This document shows, piece by piece, positions 34,947 through 43,500 of a stretch of DNA of 64,000 nucleotides. Each line of letters starts with the position of its first letter. The first letter of the stretch is position 1. Below the pieces are notes generated by a model, which saw only the letters and a list, made by a program, of their open reading frames with translations, was not told the DNA's origin and searched no databases. This DNA comes from Bacteroidota bacterium (GTDB lineage Bacteria; Bacteroidota; Bacteroidia; Chitinophagales; Chitinophagaceae), in NCBI GenBank assembly GCA_018268015.1, contig JAFDXJ010000010.1:62001-126000 (forward strand), given 5' to 3'. A program made the position numbers and the translations under genes.

Positions 34947-35450
34947 GTGAATATGGATTTTGAGTATTATTTAAACAAGTTTAATAAAGCAGCAGATGCA
35001 ATTCACAAAAAGGAGTTAAGCAGGAAGCATTTGGAAAAAGATGTAGGTGTTGTTTTAGATTCTGTTTTCTTGAAATTGTATAAACCCGCCTGGACAAATG
35101 ATTTAAACAATCCCCTGAATGCTGAAGCAAGAATATTTTTTTCTATTTGGATAAATGATAAAACTATAGAGGAAGGTAAGCTGTATTATAATATACATGC
35201 TTTCAAACTCAGGAAATTAAAAGGCCACGCCATTGCAAGTAAAAAATTTGCTGAAAGGTTTAGAGAACAGTTTAAATATTTTCAAAGCAATTGGAAAAAT
35301 GTAAGCATAAGTTTTGGCCCCTTAACATTGATGGAAGGATGGATAGAACTGGATGAAAATAATATTGAAAAAAATGTGTTATCCCTTGCTAATAATTTTT
35401 TAGAAATTGATTTCTTAATAGATAATGTGCTTAAAACTTTTGAGAAATAG
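34947..35450 (+). CDS. Hypothetical protein
   Basis: I do not recognise this 167-residue protein. It is soluble, basic and mixed alpha/beta, without signal peptide or membrane helix. It includes KLYKPAWTNDLNNPLNAEAR (about 48-67), FFSIWINDKTIEEGKLYYNI and GWIELDENNIEKNV. Translation may begin at 34947 or at the third codon (34953). It lies on the same strand and close to its neighbours, so it belongs to the accessory block. Confidence 0.7.
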   Translation: MNMDFEYYLNKFNKAADAIHKKELSRKHLEKDVGVVLDSVFLKLYKPAWTNDLNNPLNAEARIFFSIWINDKTIEEGKLYYNIHAFKLRKLKGHAIASKKFAERFREQFKYFQSNWKNVSISFGPLTLMEGWIELDENNIEKNVLSLANNFLEIDFLIDNVLKTFEK

Positions 35451-35480
35451 ATTTGTGCAGCAAAATCTCACAGCACAAAT
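35451..35480. repeat. Inverted repeat, 8-bp arms
   Basis: ATTTGTGC (35451-35458) and GCACAAAT (35473-35480) are perfect complements across 14 bases, directly after the stop of the hypothetical gene and 31 bp before the next SRPBCC gene. No T tail follows, so an operator or mRNA hairpin is as likely as a terminator. Confidence 0.5.
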
Positions 35481-35510
35481 TTGAGTTTATATTTATGAAT
35501 GCTTTAAACA

Positions 35511-35993
35511 ATGGAAAAGCAAATAGAAGTAACCCGCATGTTCAACGCACCTGTTGAAAAGGTTTGGAAATTATGGACTGACCCTGAGTTGGTAAAGCGC
35601 TGGTGGGGTCCGAAGCACTATACTTCACCGGTAGCAAAACTCGATTTTCGCATTGGCGGCAAATCTATTGTAAGTATGCTGGCGCCAGTAGAAATGGGCG
35701 GGCAGGAGCATTACTCCGTATGGGAGTATGTCAAAATTATTCCGCTCCAAATGATAGAATACATACATAGTTTATCAGATGAATCAGGAAATAAAATTGA
35801 CCCAACAACAGTAGGTATGCCTGCCGATTTTCCACGTGATGTACGAACCGTAGTATCTTTCAAAAAATCAGGAGAAGAAAAAACGGAGATGACCATTACT
35901 GAATATGCAGACTTTGGTTCCATCAGTCATTTTGCAAAAATTGGTTTGGAACAAGTGATTGATAAAATGGTTTGTATATTTATGTTTTCGTAA
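35511..35993 (+). CDS. SRPBCC (AHSA1-like) protein
   Basis: A 160-residue protein with the AHSA1 text IEVTRMFNAPVEKVWKLWTD, ELVKRWWGPKHYTSPV and LDFRIGGKSIVSMLAP. It is the third SRPBCC gene in the block. Unlike the first two it is not next to an arsR gene; an AraC regulator follows after 44 bp. The C-terminal end (DKMVCIFMFS) is shorter and less regular than usual, so a small terminal change is possible. Confidence 0.87.
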   Translation: MEKQIEVTRMFNAPVEKVWKLWTDPELVKRWWGPKHYTSPVAKLDFRIGGKSIVSMLAPVEMGGQEHYSVWEYVKIIPLQMIEYIHSLSDESGNKIDPTTVGMPADFPRDVRTVVSFKKSGEEKTEMTITEYADFGSISHFAKIGLEQVIDKMVCIFMFS

Positions 35994-36037
35994 AGCAATA
36001 ACCATAAATAAAACACTACAAAATTTTAGCAGACTAC

Positions 36038-36907
36038 ATGCTGGAAACAAACAAAAAATATGAACACTCTCAGGATGGCAAGCCGCAAATAAAGATTGTC
36101 TCAAACAACAATCCTTATCCTACTGCAGATATTCAGCAAAAACTATTGCATCCACGTAGGTTGACTTCTTATTTTATCGTTTTAATTGACAGCGGTTCTG
36201 TTTCTTACAAATTGGACTTGCAAGACATTACTATTACTGACGGGCAGTTGCTTTTTGCAATGCCAAATCAAATTTTTGAACCACCTGCTACAATAGACAA
36301 TCTTAAATATTTTAAGGTGTTATTTGATGAAAATACATTGTCTTTGCTACCGCAACGCTTTCCGTTTTTAGTTAATCCTTTAAATACACAAACCATAAAT
36401 TTTGACGATGCTACAAGAGAAAGGATAAGAAAGGTTTTTGAAATTTTAAATCAAATACTTCATATAGACAAACACTCAACCGACACGGAAATAATATTAG
36501 CCTACCTGAATTTGTTATTGTCGGAATTGAACAGTGCCTATTTTAAAAATGAAACGGCTGACATTGTAAATACGAATTTATCAAAGTTTGTTGAGTTCAA
36601 ATTAATTGTAGAAACACATCTTACAGAACATCCATCCATTAATACAATTGCAGAAAAATTGGCTTTAAGTACCAACACTTTGTACCGGCTTGTGAAAGAA
36701 CATTCAGGTACATCGCCAAAAGATTTTCTTACCAATCGTTTGATGTTAGAAGCCCAACGTAAACTACGCTATTCTAATATTTCCATAAAACAAGTGGCGT
36801 ATGAGTTGGGTTTTAATGACCCTGACTATTTTTCAAGACTGTTCAAAAAAAGCACAGGGAAAAGTGTAAGTGAATTTTTAACCCTGCAAGATTCATCAAG
36901 ACAATAA
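36038..36907 (+). CDS. AraC family transcriptional regulator
   Basis: A 289-residue AraC-type regulator. The C-terminal double helix-turn-helix spans about residues 190-285: STNTLYRLVKEHSGTSPKDF in the first, QVAYELGFNDPDYFSRLFKK in the second. The N-terminal part is a cupin-like sensor domain without an identifiable ligand. The SDR gene begins 67 bp downstream on the same strand and is a plausible target. Confidence 0.9.
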   Translation: MLETNKKYEHSQDGKPQIKIVSNNNPYPTADIQQKLLHPRRLTSYFIVLIDSGSVSYKLDLQDITITDGQLLFAMPNQIFEPPATIDNLKYFKVLFDENTLSLLPQRFPFLVNPLNTQTINFDDATRERIRKVFEILNQILHIDKHSTDTEIILAYLNLLLSELNSAYFKNETADIVNTNLSKFVEFKLIVETHLTEHPSINTIAEKLALSTNTLYRLVKEHSGTSPKDFLTNRLMLEAQRKLRYSNISIKQVAYELGFNDPDYFSRLFKKSTGKSVSEFLTLQDSSRQ

Positions 36908-36974
36908 ATTGATTTGTCCATCTGCACTGCTTTAAGGCTATCTACTTTTGCTTCATCAATTTAAATTAATAAAA

Positions 36975-37712
36975 ATGAAATCAGCATTAGTAACAGGAGC
37001 AAACAAAAGCATCGGTTTTGAAGTGTCAAAACAGCTTGCACAAAAAGGAATTTATGTATATCTCGGTAGCCGAAATTTGGAAAATGGGAAAGCAGCCGTT
37101 GACAAATTAAAATCGGAAGGAATAGATAATGTAGAAGCCATACAACTTGACATAACAAATGATGAATCAGTAAAACAAGCCCGTGAAACGTTAGGTAATA
37201 AAACGAAATCGTTGGACATTCTTATCAACAATGCAGGTATTTACGGAGGCTACCCGCAGTCTGCATTTGACGCAACTATTGAGCAGTTCAAAGCAGCTTA
37301 TGATGCTAACGTATTTGGTGTGGTAAGAATTACACAAGCATTTATTGATTTATTGAAAAATTCTTCCGCACCTCGTATCGTAAACGTTAGTTCAAGTCAA
37401 GGCTCTATTACTTTACACAGTGACCCTTCCTACAAATATTACGACTATAAAGGTGTGGTTTATCTTACCTCAAAATCTGCCTTGAATATGTACACCGTTG
37501 TTTTGGCATACGAACTAAAAGATACTAACTTTAAAGTAAATGCAGTATGCCCTGGTTATACCAAGACAGATTTTAACGGGCATAGAGGAACAGGGACTTT
37601 AGAAGATGCTGGAAAGCGAATTGTAAAATATGCTTTAATTGACAAAAGCGGACCAACAGGGAAATTTTTTAGTGAAGAAAATAATCCCGAAACAGGTGAA
37701 ATTCCCTGGTAG
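36975..37712 (+). CDS. SDR family oxidoreductase
   Basis: A short-chain dehydrogenase of 245 residues counted from ATG 36975 (MKSALVTGANKSIGFE); the frame opens 9 codons earlier. It has the cofactor loop TGANKSIG (about 7-14), NNAG, the serine in NVSSSQGS and YLTSK for the YxxxK pair. A tyrosine-rich insertion (YKYYDYKG) precedes the active site, and the C-terminal FFSEENNPETGEIPW is typical of a common carbonyl reductase-like subfamily. The AraC regulator upstream may control it. Confidence 0.9.
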   Translation: MKSALVTGANKSIGFEVSKQLAQKGIYVYLGSRNLENGKAAVDKLKSEGIDNVEAIQLDITNDESVKQARETLGNKTKSLDILINNAGIYGGYPQSAFDATIEQFKAAYDANVFGVVRITQAFIDLLKNSSAPRIVNVSSSQGSITLHSDPSYKYYDYKGVVYLTSKSALNMYTVVLAYELKDTNFKVNAVCPGYTKTDFNGHRGTGTLEDAGKRIVKYALIDKSGPTGKFFSEENNPETGEIPW

Positions 37713-37735
37713 CAAATAAAAATCTTTGTAATAAA

Positions 37736-37984
37736 ATGACAACCGAACAATATCCCAACAGTTATTTATATAAAAGAATTGTTCAGGCAATGACAATACT
37801 GATTAAAAAAGGGACTTTCGGCCCTGCAGTTTTTACTTGCAATGACCTAATGGCTACTTATGAAGAAATGAAATTAAAAGCTGTAGTTTTTAAAAAGCCG
37901 CCAACAAAAGAATTTTATGGATACGAAGCTTTATTTATAGATGATTCAGGGAATTGGTTTTCTCTTGGGCAATTAAATTCTTAG
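37736..37984 (+). pseudogene. Probable AraC-VOC deletion chimera
   Basis: An 82-residue frame. Residues 1 to about 17 (TTEQYPNSYLYKRIVQA) look like the start of a Bacteroidota AraC regulator. From about residue 26 the text (GTFGPAVFTCNDLMATYEEM, then FYGYEALFIDDSGNWFSLGQ) is the C-terminal half of a VOC protein. An in-frame deletion between a neighbouring araC gene and a VOC gene would produce this. The resemblance of the N-terminus is from memory. The product may be made, but half a VOC domain is unlikely to fold alone. Confidence 0.6.
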
Positions 37985-37987
37985 AAA

Positions 37988-38428
37988 ATGAAATCAATAT
38001 TTGATAAAGATGTTAGAGATGAATTGATATTTAGAATTAATTCATTGAATGAAAACAGCGTAGCCCAATGGGGCAAAATGAATGTTGCTCAAATGATGAA
38101 ACATTGTACCCAATGGGATGAAATGGCACTGGGAAAAAAGAAATATAAGCAGTCATTGCTGGGCAAAATAGTAGGTAAGTATGCTTTAAAAAACATGATG
38201 AAAGAAGAACCGATGAAGAAGAATTTGCCCACTGTGCCTTCTTTTAAAATAACCGGTGATATTGATTTTGCTAAAGAAAAAAAGAAATGGCTTAACCTGA
38301 TTGATGAATACCAGCATTTTTCAAACGATGGTTTCATCCATCCTTTTTTTGGAGTAATGACTAAAGAAAATACAGGGCAGATGATATTTAAACATATTGA
38401 TCATCATTTGCGTCAGTTTGGTGCGTAA
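37988..38428 (+). CDS. DUF1569 domain-containing protein (DinB-like)
   Basis: A 146-residue protein of the DUF1569 family: VAQWGKMNVAQMMKHCTQWD, MKKNLPTVPSF and the histidine pair in FKHIDHHLRQFG. The three histidines (in MKHC, FKHID, DHHL) match the DinB-type metal site. Function unknown, probably a metal-dependent thiol or transferase reaction. The gene follows the chimera by 3 bp. Confidence 0.85.
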   Translation: MKSIFDKDVRDELIFRINSLNENSVAQWGKMNVAQMMKHCTQWDEMALGKKKYKQSLLGKIVGKYALKNMMKEEPMKKNLPTVPSFKITGDIDFAKEKKKWLNLIDEYQHFSNDGFIHPFFGVMTKENTGQMIFKHIDHHLRQFGA

Positions 38429-38454
38429 CTTTCATCTTAAAATAATACATTAAT

Positions 38455-38685
38455 ATGCCAAACAAAGTACCAATTCAGAAATACTTTGAAAACATCAAAA
38501 TAAAAACAGGAAAAACGCCAGGCGATTTTAAAAAATTAGCCATTGCTAAAGGATATTTTGAAAAAGGCATGATGAAAGCAACCATAAAACCAGCCGAAGT
38601 AATTGCTTGGTTAAAGGAGGATTTTGATTTAGGTTATGGGCATTCATTAGCTATATATCATGCTTTAAAAGGCGATCTTGAGTAA
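38455..38685 (+). CDS. DUF4287 domain-containing protein
   Basis: A 76-residue protein of the DUF4287 family, seen in IQKYFENIKIKTGKTPGDFK, then IKPAEVIAWLKEDFDLGYGH and SLAIYHALKGD. It is small, basic and helical, with no known function. In other genomes the domain often occurs fused to or near a DUF5655 domain. It follows the DUF1569 gene by 26 bp. Confidence 0.85.
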   Translation: MPNKVPIQKYFENIKIKTGKTPGDFKKLAIAKGYFEKGMMKATIKPAEVIAWLKEDFDLGYGHSLAIYHALKGDLE

Positions 38686-38861
38686 GACAATAAAAAGAAA
38701 TCAACATTCAACTACGTCCAAAATACTATGCTGTACTAAGTATTTATCAGTTTAATAAATCAGTCAACCTTCAAATTCTTGCTTTCTTTTCTTTGATATA
38801 CAAATCAAGGATTAATGTGCATAATTTTGTTATTGCCGCATTTTTGAGGTAGTAATTATCA

Positions 38862-39725
38862 ATGAAAGAAGTACTGAAAAATATAGTTACAGCGCACAAG
38901 GATTTTGTGTTTCGTTCTGATTTATATGAAATAAAATTTATGAATCATGACGATAGCTCAGAAATTATTAAAGGGTGGAATGAAAATTTTTGTGTAACCT
39001 ATGTTCACAGCGGCAATTTATTATTTGATTTATTTCGGCACAATTATAATTTGCATACCGGCTGCATTTTGTTGGATAAACCGCAATGCGATTTCAAAAT
39101 ACTGCCTACAATTGGGCAATGCACTATTATAAGGTTTAACGCACAGTTTTATCAAACCATTTTGCAAAATGCAAAAGATAAAAATGTGTTTTTTCTGACC
39201 AATAACAATTTGTTATCGTTATCATTGAAAAGCAATCCCGCTCTTGATTACCTGCATTATCAAATTTTTGAAAACAGGCATACTGTTCATCAGTTAGAAA
39301 TGGATGTTTTGGTTATAGAATTTTTGAATCGTGTATTTGAAATCATTAGTAACAACCCCAATCAAATCAATTATATTAATGATGCTGTAAAAAAATATCA
39401 GCTTCCTGTGGTGGAGATGGCAAAAGAATATATGTACAGGCATTTAACTGAAGATATTTCGCTAAACCAGGTTGCCACACATGCTTGTATTAGCCCCTTT
39501 CATTTCAGCAGGATATTTAAGCAGCTTACATCTTATTCTCCCAATCAGTATTTATTAAATATGCGGATGGCAAATAGCAAATTTTTATTAAAGAATACAG
39601 AATTGTCAATTGGTGAGGTAGCACATCTTTCCGGTTTTAAAACACCTGAATATTTTGCTACTTCATTTAAACAAAAATTTGATAAAAATCCGAGTGACTA
39701 TCGTAAAGCATTCCTGGTAAAATAA
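38862..39725 (+). CDS. AraC family transcriptional regulator
   Basis: A 287-residue AraC-type regulator. The C-terminal DNA-binding part has HACISPFHFSRIFKQLTSYS and VAHLSGFKTPEYFATSFKQK. The N-terminal sensor (about 1-170) has a cupin-like pattern with HSGNLLFDLFRHNYNLHTGC. A TAATTTTG box is present at 38822-38829, though the nearest TTTG is 26 bp upstream. The acyltransferase gene follows after 51 bp on the same strand. Confidence 0.9.
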   Translation: MKEVLKNIVTAHKDFVFRSDLYEIKFMNHDDSSEIIKGWNENFCVTYVHSGNLLFDLFRHNYNLHTGCILLDKPQCDFKILPTIGQCTIIRFNAQFYQTILQNAKDKNVFFLTNNNLLSLSLKSNPALDYLHYQIFENRHTVHQLEMDVLVIEFLNRVFEIISNNPNQINYINDAVKKYQLPVVEMAKEYMYRHLTEDISLNQVATHACISPFHFSRIFKQLTSYSPNQYLLNMRMANSKFLLKNTELSIGEVAHLSGFKTPEYFATSFKQKFDKNPSDYRKAFLVK

Positions 39726-39776
39726 TTGTCTTAAACATAAATACTCAACGGTTATCTAACCTTAAAAGATAAATAA

Positions 39777-40937
39777 ATGAAACGTATTGCAAGCATTGAC
39801 ATCATGCGTGGCATTGTAATGATCATTATGGCATTAGATCATGTTCGGGACATGATGCATACAACATCCATCACACAGCAACCAACAGATTTAGCCACCA
39901 CCACTACTGCCTTATTTTTCACTCGGTGGATTACGCACCTCTGTGCACCAACATTCGTTTTTCTCTCGGGGACTTCTGCTTTCCTGTCAATGAAAAAAAC
40001 AAATGACATTGCATCCACAAGAAAATTTTTATTAACGAGAGGGCTTTGGCTTATTGTTGTAGAGTTTACGCTGGTAAACTTCGGGCTATGGTTCGATATA
40101 CATTTCAATGTTTTTTTGTTTGACGTAATTGCAACCATCGGTTGTGGATTTATAGTATTGGGTTTATTGATAAAAGCAAATATTAAAACAATTGCCATTA
40201 TAGGGCTGGCAATTATTTTTCTGCACAACTTAGCACCATTGGTACCCGGCGCAGAAACATCACTATTCAAAAGAGTACTGATGCCCTTCTTTGCGCCAGG
40301 CACTTTTCCCTTTGGTAGTGGAAAAATATTCGTCATGGGTTATCCACCCATTCCCTGGTTGGGCATTATGCTGGTGGGCTTTGCCTCAGGCAGGTTATTT
40401 GAGATGGATGAAATGAAAAGAAAAAATCTTCTTGTAAAATTTGGTTTTTCAGCTATTGCATTATTTATTTTAATCAGGGCTGTAAATATTTATGGTGATT
40501 CGTTTGCATGGGCACATCAAAAAACAGCATGGTTTACTTTTTTATCTTTTATAAATGTTACCAAATACCCACCATCTTTAGATTTTGTTTTACTGTTTTT
40601 AGGTTTTATGTTTTTGATTTTGGCAGCAATAGAAGGCATTCAAAACAGGTTTACCAAAATTACCTGCGTGTATGGCAAAGTGCCTCTGTTTTATTTTATT
40701 GTCCATTTTTATTTCATCCATCTACTCGTATTCGCAATGATATTTATGCAAGGGTTTGCTGTTTCCGATATGATATTTGGTTTCAATTTCGGGAGGCCCA
40801 AAAGCGGCTCGGGTATTGAGCTTTGGGCAGTATATCTTGTATGGGTAGCTGTGGTAATAATTATGTACCCTCTTTGCAAAAAATATGGTAACTATAAAAT
40901 GAAGCATAGAGAAAAAAAGTGGCTACGATATTTGTAA
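39777..40937 (+). CDS. DUF1624/HGSNAT-like membrane acyltransferase
   Basis: A 386-residue membrane protein with about ten helices. The N-terminus RIASIDIMRGIVMIIMALDH and VRDMMHT, and the APTFVFLSGTSAFL segment, match the heparan-alpha-glucosaminide N-acetyltransferase-like (DUF1624) family, with the conserved histidine in ALDH. Related proteins transfer acetyl groups across membranes; the acceptor is unknown. It is probably cotranscribed with the preceding AraC regulator. Confidence 0.87.
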   Translation: MKRIASIDIMRGIVMIIMALDHVRDMMHTTSITQQPTDLATTTTALFFTRWITHLCAPTFVFLSGTSAFLSMKKTNDIASTRKFLLTRGLWLIVVEFTLVNFGLWFDIHFNVFLFDVIATIGCGFIVLGLLIKANIKTIAIIGLAIIFLHNLAPLVPGAETSLFKRVLMPFFAPGTFPFGSGKIFVMGYPPIPWLGIMLVGFASGRLFEMDEMKRKNLLVKFGFSAIALFILIRAVNIYGDSFAWAHQKTAWFTFLSFINVTKYPPSLDFVLLFLGFMFLILAAIEGIQNRFTKITCVYGKVPLFYFIVHFYFIHLLVFAMIFMQGFAVSDMIFGFNFGRPKSGSGIELWAVYLVWVAVVIIMYPLCKKYGNYKMKHREKKWLRYL

Positions 40938-41040
40938 TACGAAAATTTAATTAAAAATTTACTGGTAGTTTGAAACTTGTTAATGATTATTATCAAACAA
41001 TTTGAATTTTATAAAGGCAGGCAATGAATGTTTTAAAATT

Positions 41041-41943
41041 ATGGAATCTATTACACAAACATGTCAGTCGGAAAGGCTCTTGATAGAACCACTGTCTAAA
41101 AAAGATGCCCGTTTTATTTTTGATTTGGTAAATACAGAAGCATGGTTGCGGTTTATCGGGAATAGAAATGTAAATTCCTTAGAAGATGCAAGCAATTACA
41201 TTACTAAAATACAATCCAATCCTAATGTTACTTATTGGACGGTGAGCCTTAAGGAAGATAAAACCAAAATAGGCATCATCACATACATAAAGCGGGATTA
41301 TTTAGAAACCCCTGATATTGGTTTTGCTTTTCTGCCTGCATATTCCAACATGGGCTATGCTTATGAAGCTTCACAAGCGGTTATAAAAAACATGATAAAT
41401 GATTATACCCAACTAGAAGCAGTAACCATTCCTGAAAACCATTCTTCAATAAAATTGCTGAAGAAACTAGGTTTTTATTTTGAAAAAGAAATCGTTATTG
41501 ACAATACATTACTGCACATTTATAAAATTGATAATGAAAAGAAATTGATTAACATTTTGATAAAAACATTTTATAATGTTTTTACCAGAACCAATAATAA
41601 GCAGCCCAACACTGAATTATTGCGACAAATTTGCATCCCCGAAGGCATCATTATTTCCAAATCCGGTGAAGTGCATCATACTTATAATATAGAAACCTTT
41701 ATTACATCAAGGCAAAAAATATTGACTGATGGTACCTTAACCCAATTTGAAGAACATGAAACTTTTGAAACAACTACTATCAACAAAAACATTTCCCAGC
41801 GCTATTCTCATTACGAAAAGAGTGGCATATTGGAGGGAAAGTATTTTGAACAAAAAGGGAACAAACTTTTTCAATTTATAAAAACTTTTACAGGATGGAA
41901 AATAAGTACAGTATTGTGGGAAGATGAGAAAAGACAGGAATAA
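41041..41943 (+). CDS. GNAT N-acetyltransferase fused to an NTF2-like domain
   Basis: A 300-residue protein counted from ATG 41041 (MESITQTCQSERLLIEPLSK). Residues 1 to about 150 are a RimJ/RimL-like acetyltransferase: TYWTVSLKEDKTKIGIITYI, the acetyl-CoA loop in YSNMGYAYEASQAV, and IPENHSSIKLLKKLGFYFE. From about 155 to the end is a separate domain (LINILIKTFYNVFTRTNNKQ, RYSHYEKSGILEGKYFEQKG) with the spacing of an NTF2/SnoaL-like fold. The join is in one reading frame without a stop. The fusion is unusual. The frame opens 13 codons earlier. Confidence 0.82.
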   Translation: MESITQTCQSERLLIEPLSKKDARFIFDLVNTEAWLRFIGNRNVNSLEDASNYITKIQSNPNVTYWTVSLKEDKTKIGIITYIKRDYLETPDIGFAFLPAYSNMGYAYEASQAVIKNMINDYTQLEAVTIPENHSSIKLLKKLGFYFEKEIVIDNTLLHIYKIDNEKKLINILIKTFYNVFTRTNNKQPNTELLRQICIPEGIIISKSGEVHHTYNIETFITSRQKILTDGTLTQFEEHETFETTTINKNISQRYSHYEKSGILEGKYFEQKGNKLFQFIKTFTGWKISTVLWEDEKRQE

Positions 41944-41961
41944 TCACTTAATGTATAAAAA

Positions 41962-42375
41962 ATGAAAAACGAATTAATCTCAACCATTAAAGTAGATAAA
42001 CCAATACAGGATGTTTGTCAACATTGGATAAACCCTGAATCTATTAAAGTGTGGAATGTACCTTTTGATACCTGGCATTGTCCAATGGTAGAAAATGATG
42101 TAAAAAACGGAGGCGCTTTCAATTTTCGTATGGAAAATGCAAGCACAAAGGAAGGTTTTAATTACACCGGAGTTTACGAGCACATTATTCCCTTTGAGAG
42201 TATTGTAAGCAAAGGTGATGATGGAAGAAAAAATAAAGTAGCATTTCAGGCATTAGGTAATGCTACAATCATTTGCGAAACCTTTGAACCGGATACTGAA
42301 ACTGCAATAGAAATGCAACAAAAGTTTACAGATGCTATCTTACTCAATTTTAAAAAATTTATGGAAAGGTTATAA
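41962..42375 (+). CDS. SRPBCC family protein
   Basis: A 137-residue SRPBCC protein: ELISTIKVDKPIQDVCQHWI, ESIKVWNVPFDTWHCPMVEN, and a C-terminal helix ending in QQKFTDAILLNFKKFMERL. The mid region VKNGGAFNFRMEN replaces the usual FRVGG motif. It is the fourth such gene in the block and lies 18 bp after the GNAT/NTF2-like fusion gene, so the two are likely cotranscribed. Confidence 0.86.
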   Translation: MKNELISTIKVDKPIQDVCQHWINPESIKVWNVPFDTWHCPMVENDVKNGGAFNFRMENASTKEGFNYTGVYEHIIPFESIVSKGDDGRKNKVAFQALGNATIICETFEPDTETAIEMQQKFTDAILLNFKKFMERL

Positions 42376-42429
42376 TTCATTTTGAAGAACATCTCCCTAT
42401 AACCTTTGTCATAAAAAAAGTTTTGTAAA

Positions 42430-42927
42430 TTGAAAAATATTGTCGCCATATTAGTCTTTCTGCTAACAAATTATTTTGCCAAAGCCCAGGTGGAAACAGC
42501 ATTTCAACCTTTAAGCATCGGGATGACTACCCAAATACATTCCACATTGTTAAATGAATGACGCAGGATAAATATTTACCATCCGGATGACTAACAGGTA
42601 AATGATACCATACAATACCCGGAAATATATGTTTGGGATGGTGGAATAAAAGAGGATATCCTAAATTATGGCGGCTCCGCAGCTTACATTTCATTTTTGC
42701 AACAAGAACTGCAACCCTTTATCATCAGCCCAAGTCTTTTGTGTGGCAATATTCAACTATTGCAAAGAAATCCTCAATTAAAGTTTGAGTTGATAGATGT
42801 ATTAATTAGAACCAATCGCTTAACTCTTTATTATTCCAACGCTTCTGCAAATCAAAAATCGGATGAAATAATTCACTTCAATAAAAATTTTCAAGTAGAT
42901 GAAGAAGTAATAAATTATTCTGAATAA
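42430..42927 (+). pseudogene. Decayed alpha/beta hydrolase-type esterase
   Basis: One frame from TTG 42430 to TAA 42927 reads like a secreted Bacteroidota esterase of the Fes/IroE type: a signal peptide (VAILVFLLTNYFAKAQ), then FQPLSIGMTTQIHSTLLNE, RRINIYHPDD, NDTIQYPEIYVWDGG and later YISFLQQELQPFI and SPSLL. It is broken by TGA at 42559-42561 and TAA at 42592-42594, the start codon is TTG, and stretches expected between these motifs, including the GxSxGG nucleophile elbow, are missing. No frameshift is needed to read it. Confidence 0.78.
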
Positions 42928-43017
42928 ATGAATTACAACTTGCATCACAAATTGTGTAGCATTTTCTTCTTTTTATAAAATATTTTTTGCTAACTTATAT
43001 CCAAAAATATTTTTAAC

Positions 43018-43500
43018 ATGAGTGCTTCATTAGACAAATCAAAAGGCCCCGGCATATATATACCACCACCGTTATTTTATGTGCTGACTTTTATTATTGC
43101 ACTTCAGATACAAAAAAAAGTACCTATTTCAGATATGCTTTTTCATACCACCATCATGAAGTTATTGGGCGTGATATTCATTTTGGGATCTTTGTTCTTC
43201 TTAATTAGAAGTTTACGTCAGTTCTTTATTACCAAAAATACAGTTGTGCTCATTAAACCGGCATCATCGCTGCAAACCACCGGGGTATATGCCATCACCC
43301 GCAACCCCATGTATTTGGGTCTAGGCATTTTATATGTAGGGATAACGGGCTTGATTGGGAATTGGTGGAATCTTATTCTTTTCCCATTCCTCATGCTCAT
43401 TATCCAAGAGTATATTATTAAAAGGGAAGAAAGATATTTAGAAGCCGCATTTGGACAAGAGTATATACAGTATAAAAGTAAAACGAGACGGTGGCTGTAA
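43018..43500 (+). CDS. Isoprenylcysteine carboxylmethyltransferase family protein
   Basis: A 160-residue membrane protein with four or five helices. The SAM-binding region of the ICMT/PEMT family is visible: GVYAITRNPMYLGLG (about 91-105) and the C-terminal REERYLEAAFGQEYIQYKSK. These enzymes methylate lipids or carboxyl groups; bacterial members have largely unknown substrates. It marks the right end of the accessory run. Confidence 0.87.
   Translation: MSASLDKSKGPGIYIPPPLFYVLTFIIALQIQKKVPISDMLFHTTIMKLLGVIFILGSLFFLIRSLRQFFITKNTVVLIKPASSLQTTGVYAITRNPMYLGLGILYVGITGLIGNWWNLILFPFLMLIIQEYIIKREERYLEAAFGQEYIQYKSKTRRWL

Noticed and set aside
36913..36950. Promoter before the SDR gene (TTTG, TACTTTTG)
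   Set aside because: Spacing is 26 bp, outside the range; the SDR gene may be read from the AraC gene.
39839..40336. 165-codon minus-strand frame
   Set aside because: Shadow of the DUF1624 acyltransferase gene; no recognisable motif.
27413..43500. A mobile island or prophage
   Set aside because: No integrase, transposase, att repeats or tRNA junction; the genes are of chromosomal type and partly duplicated in place.
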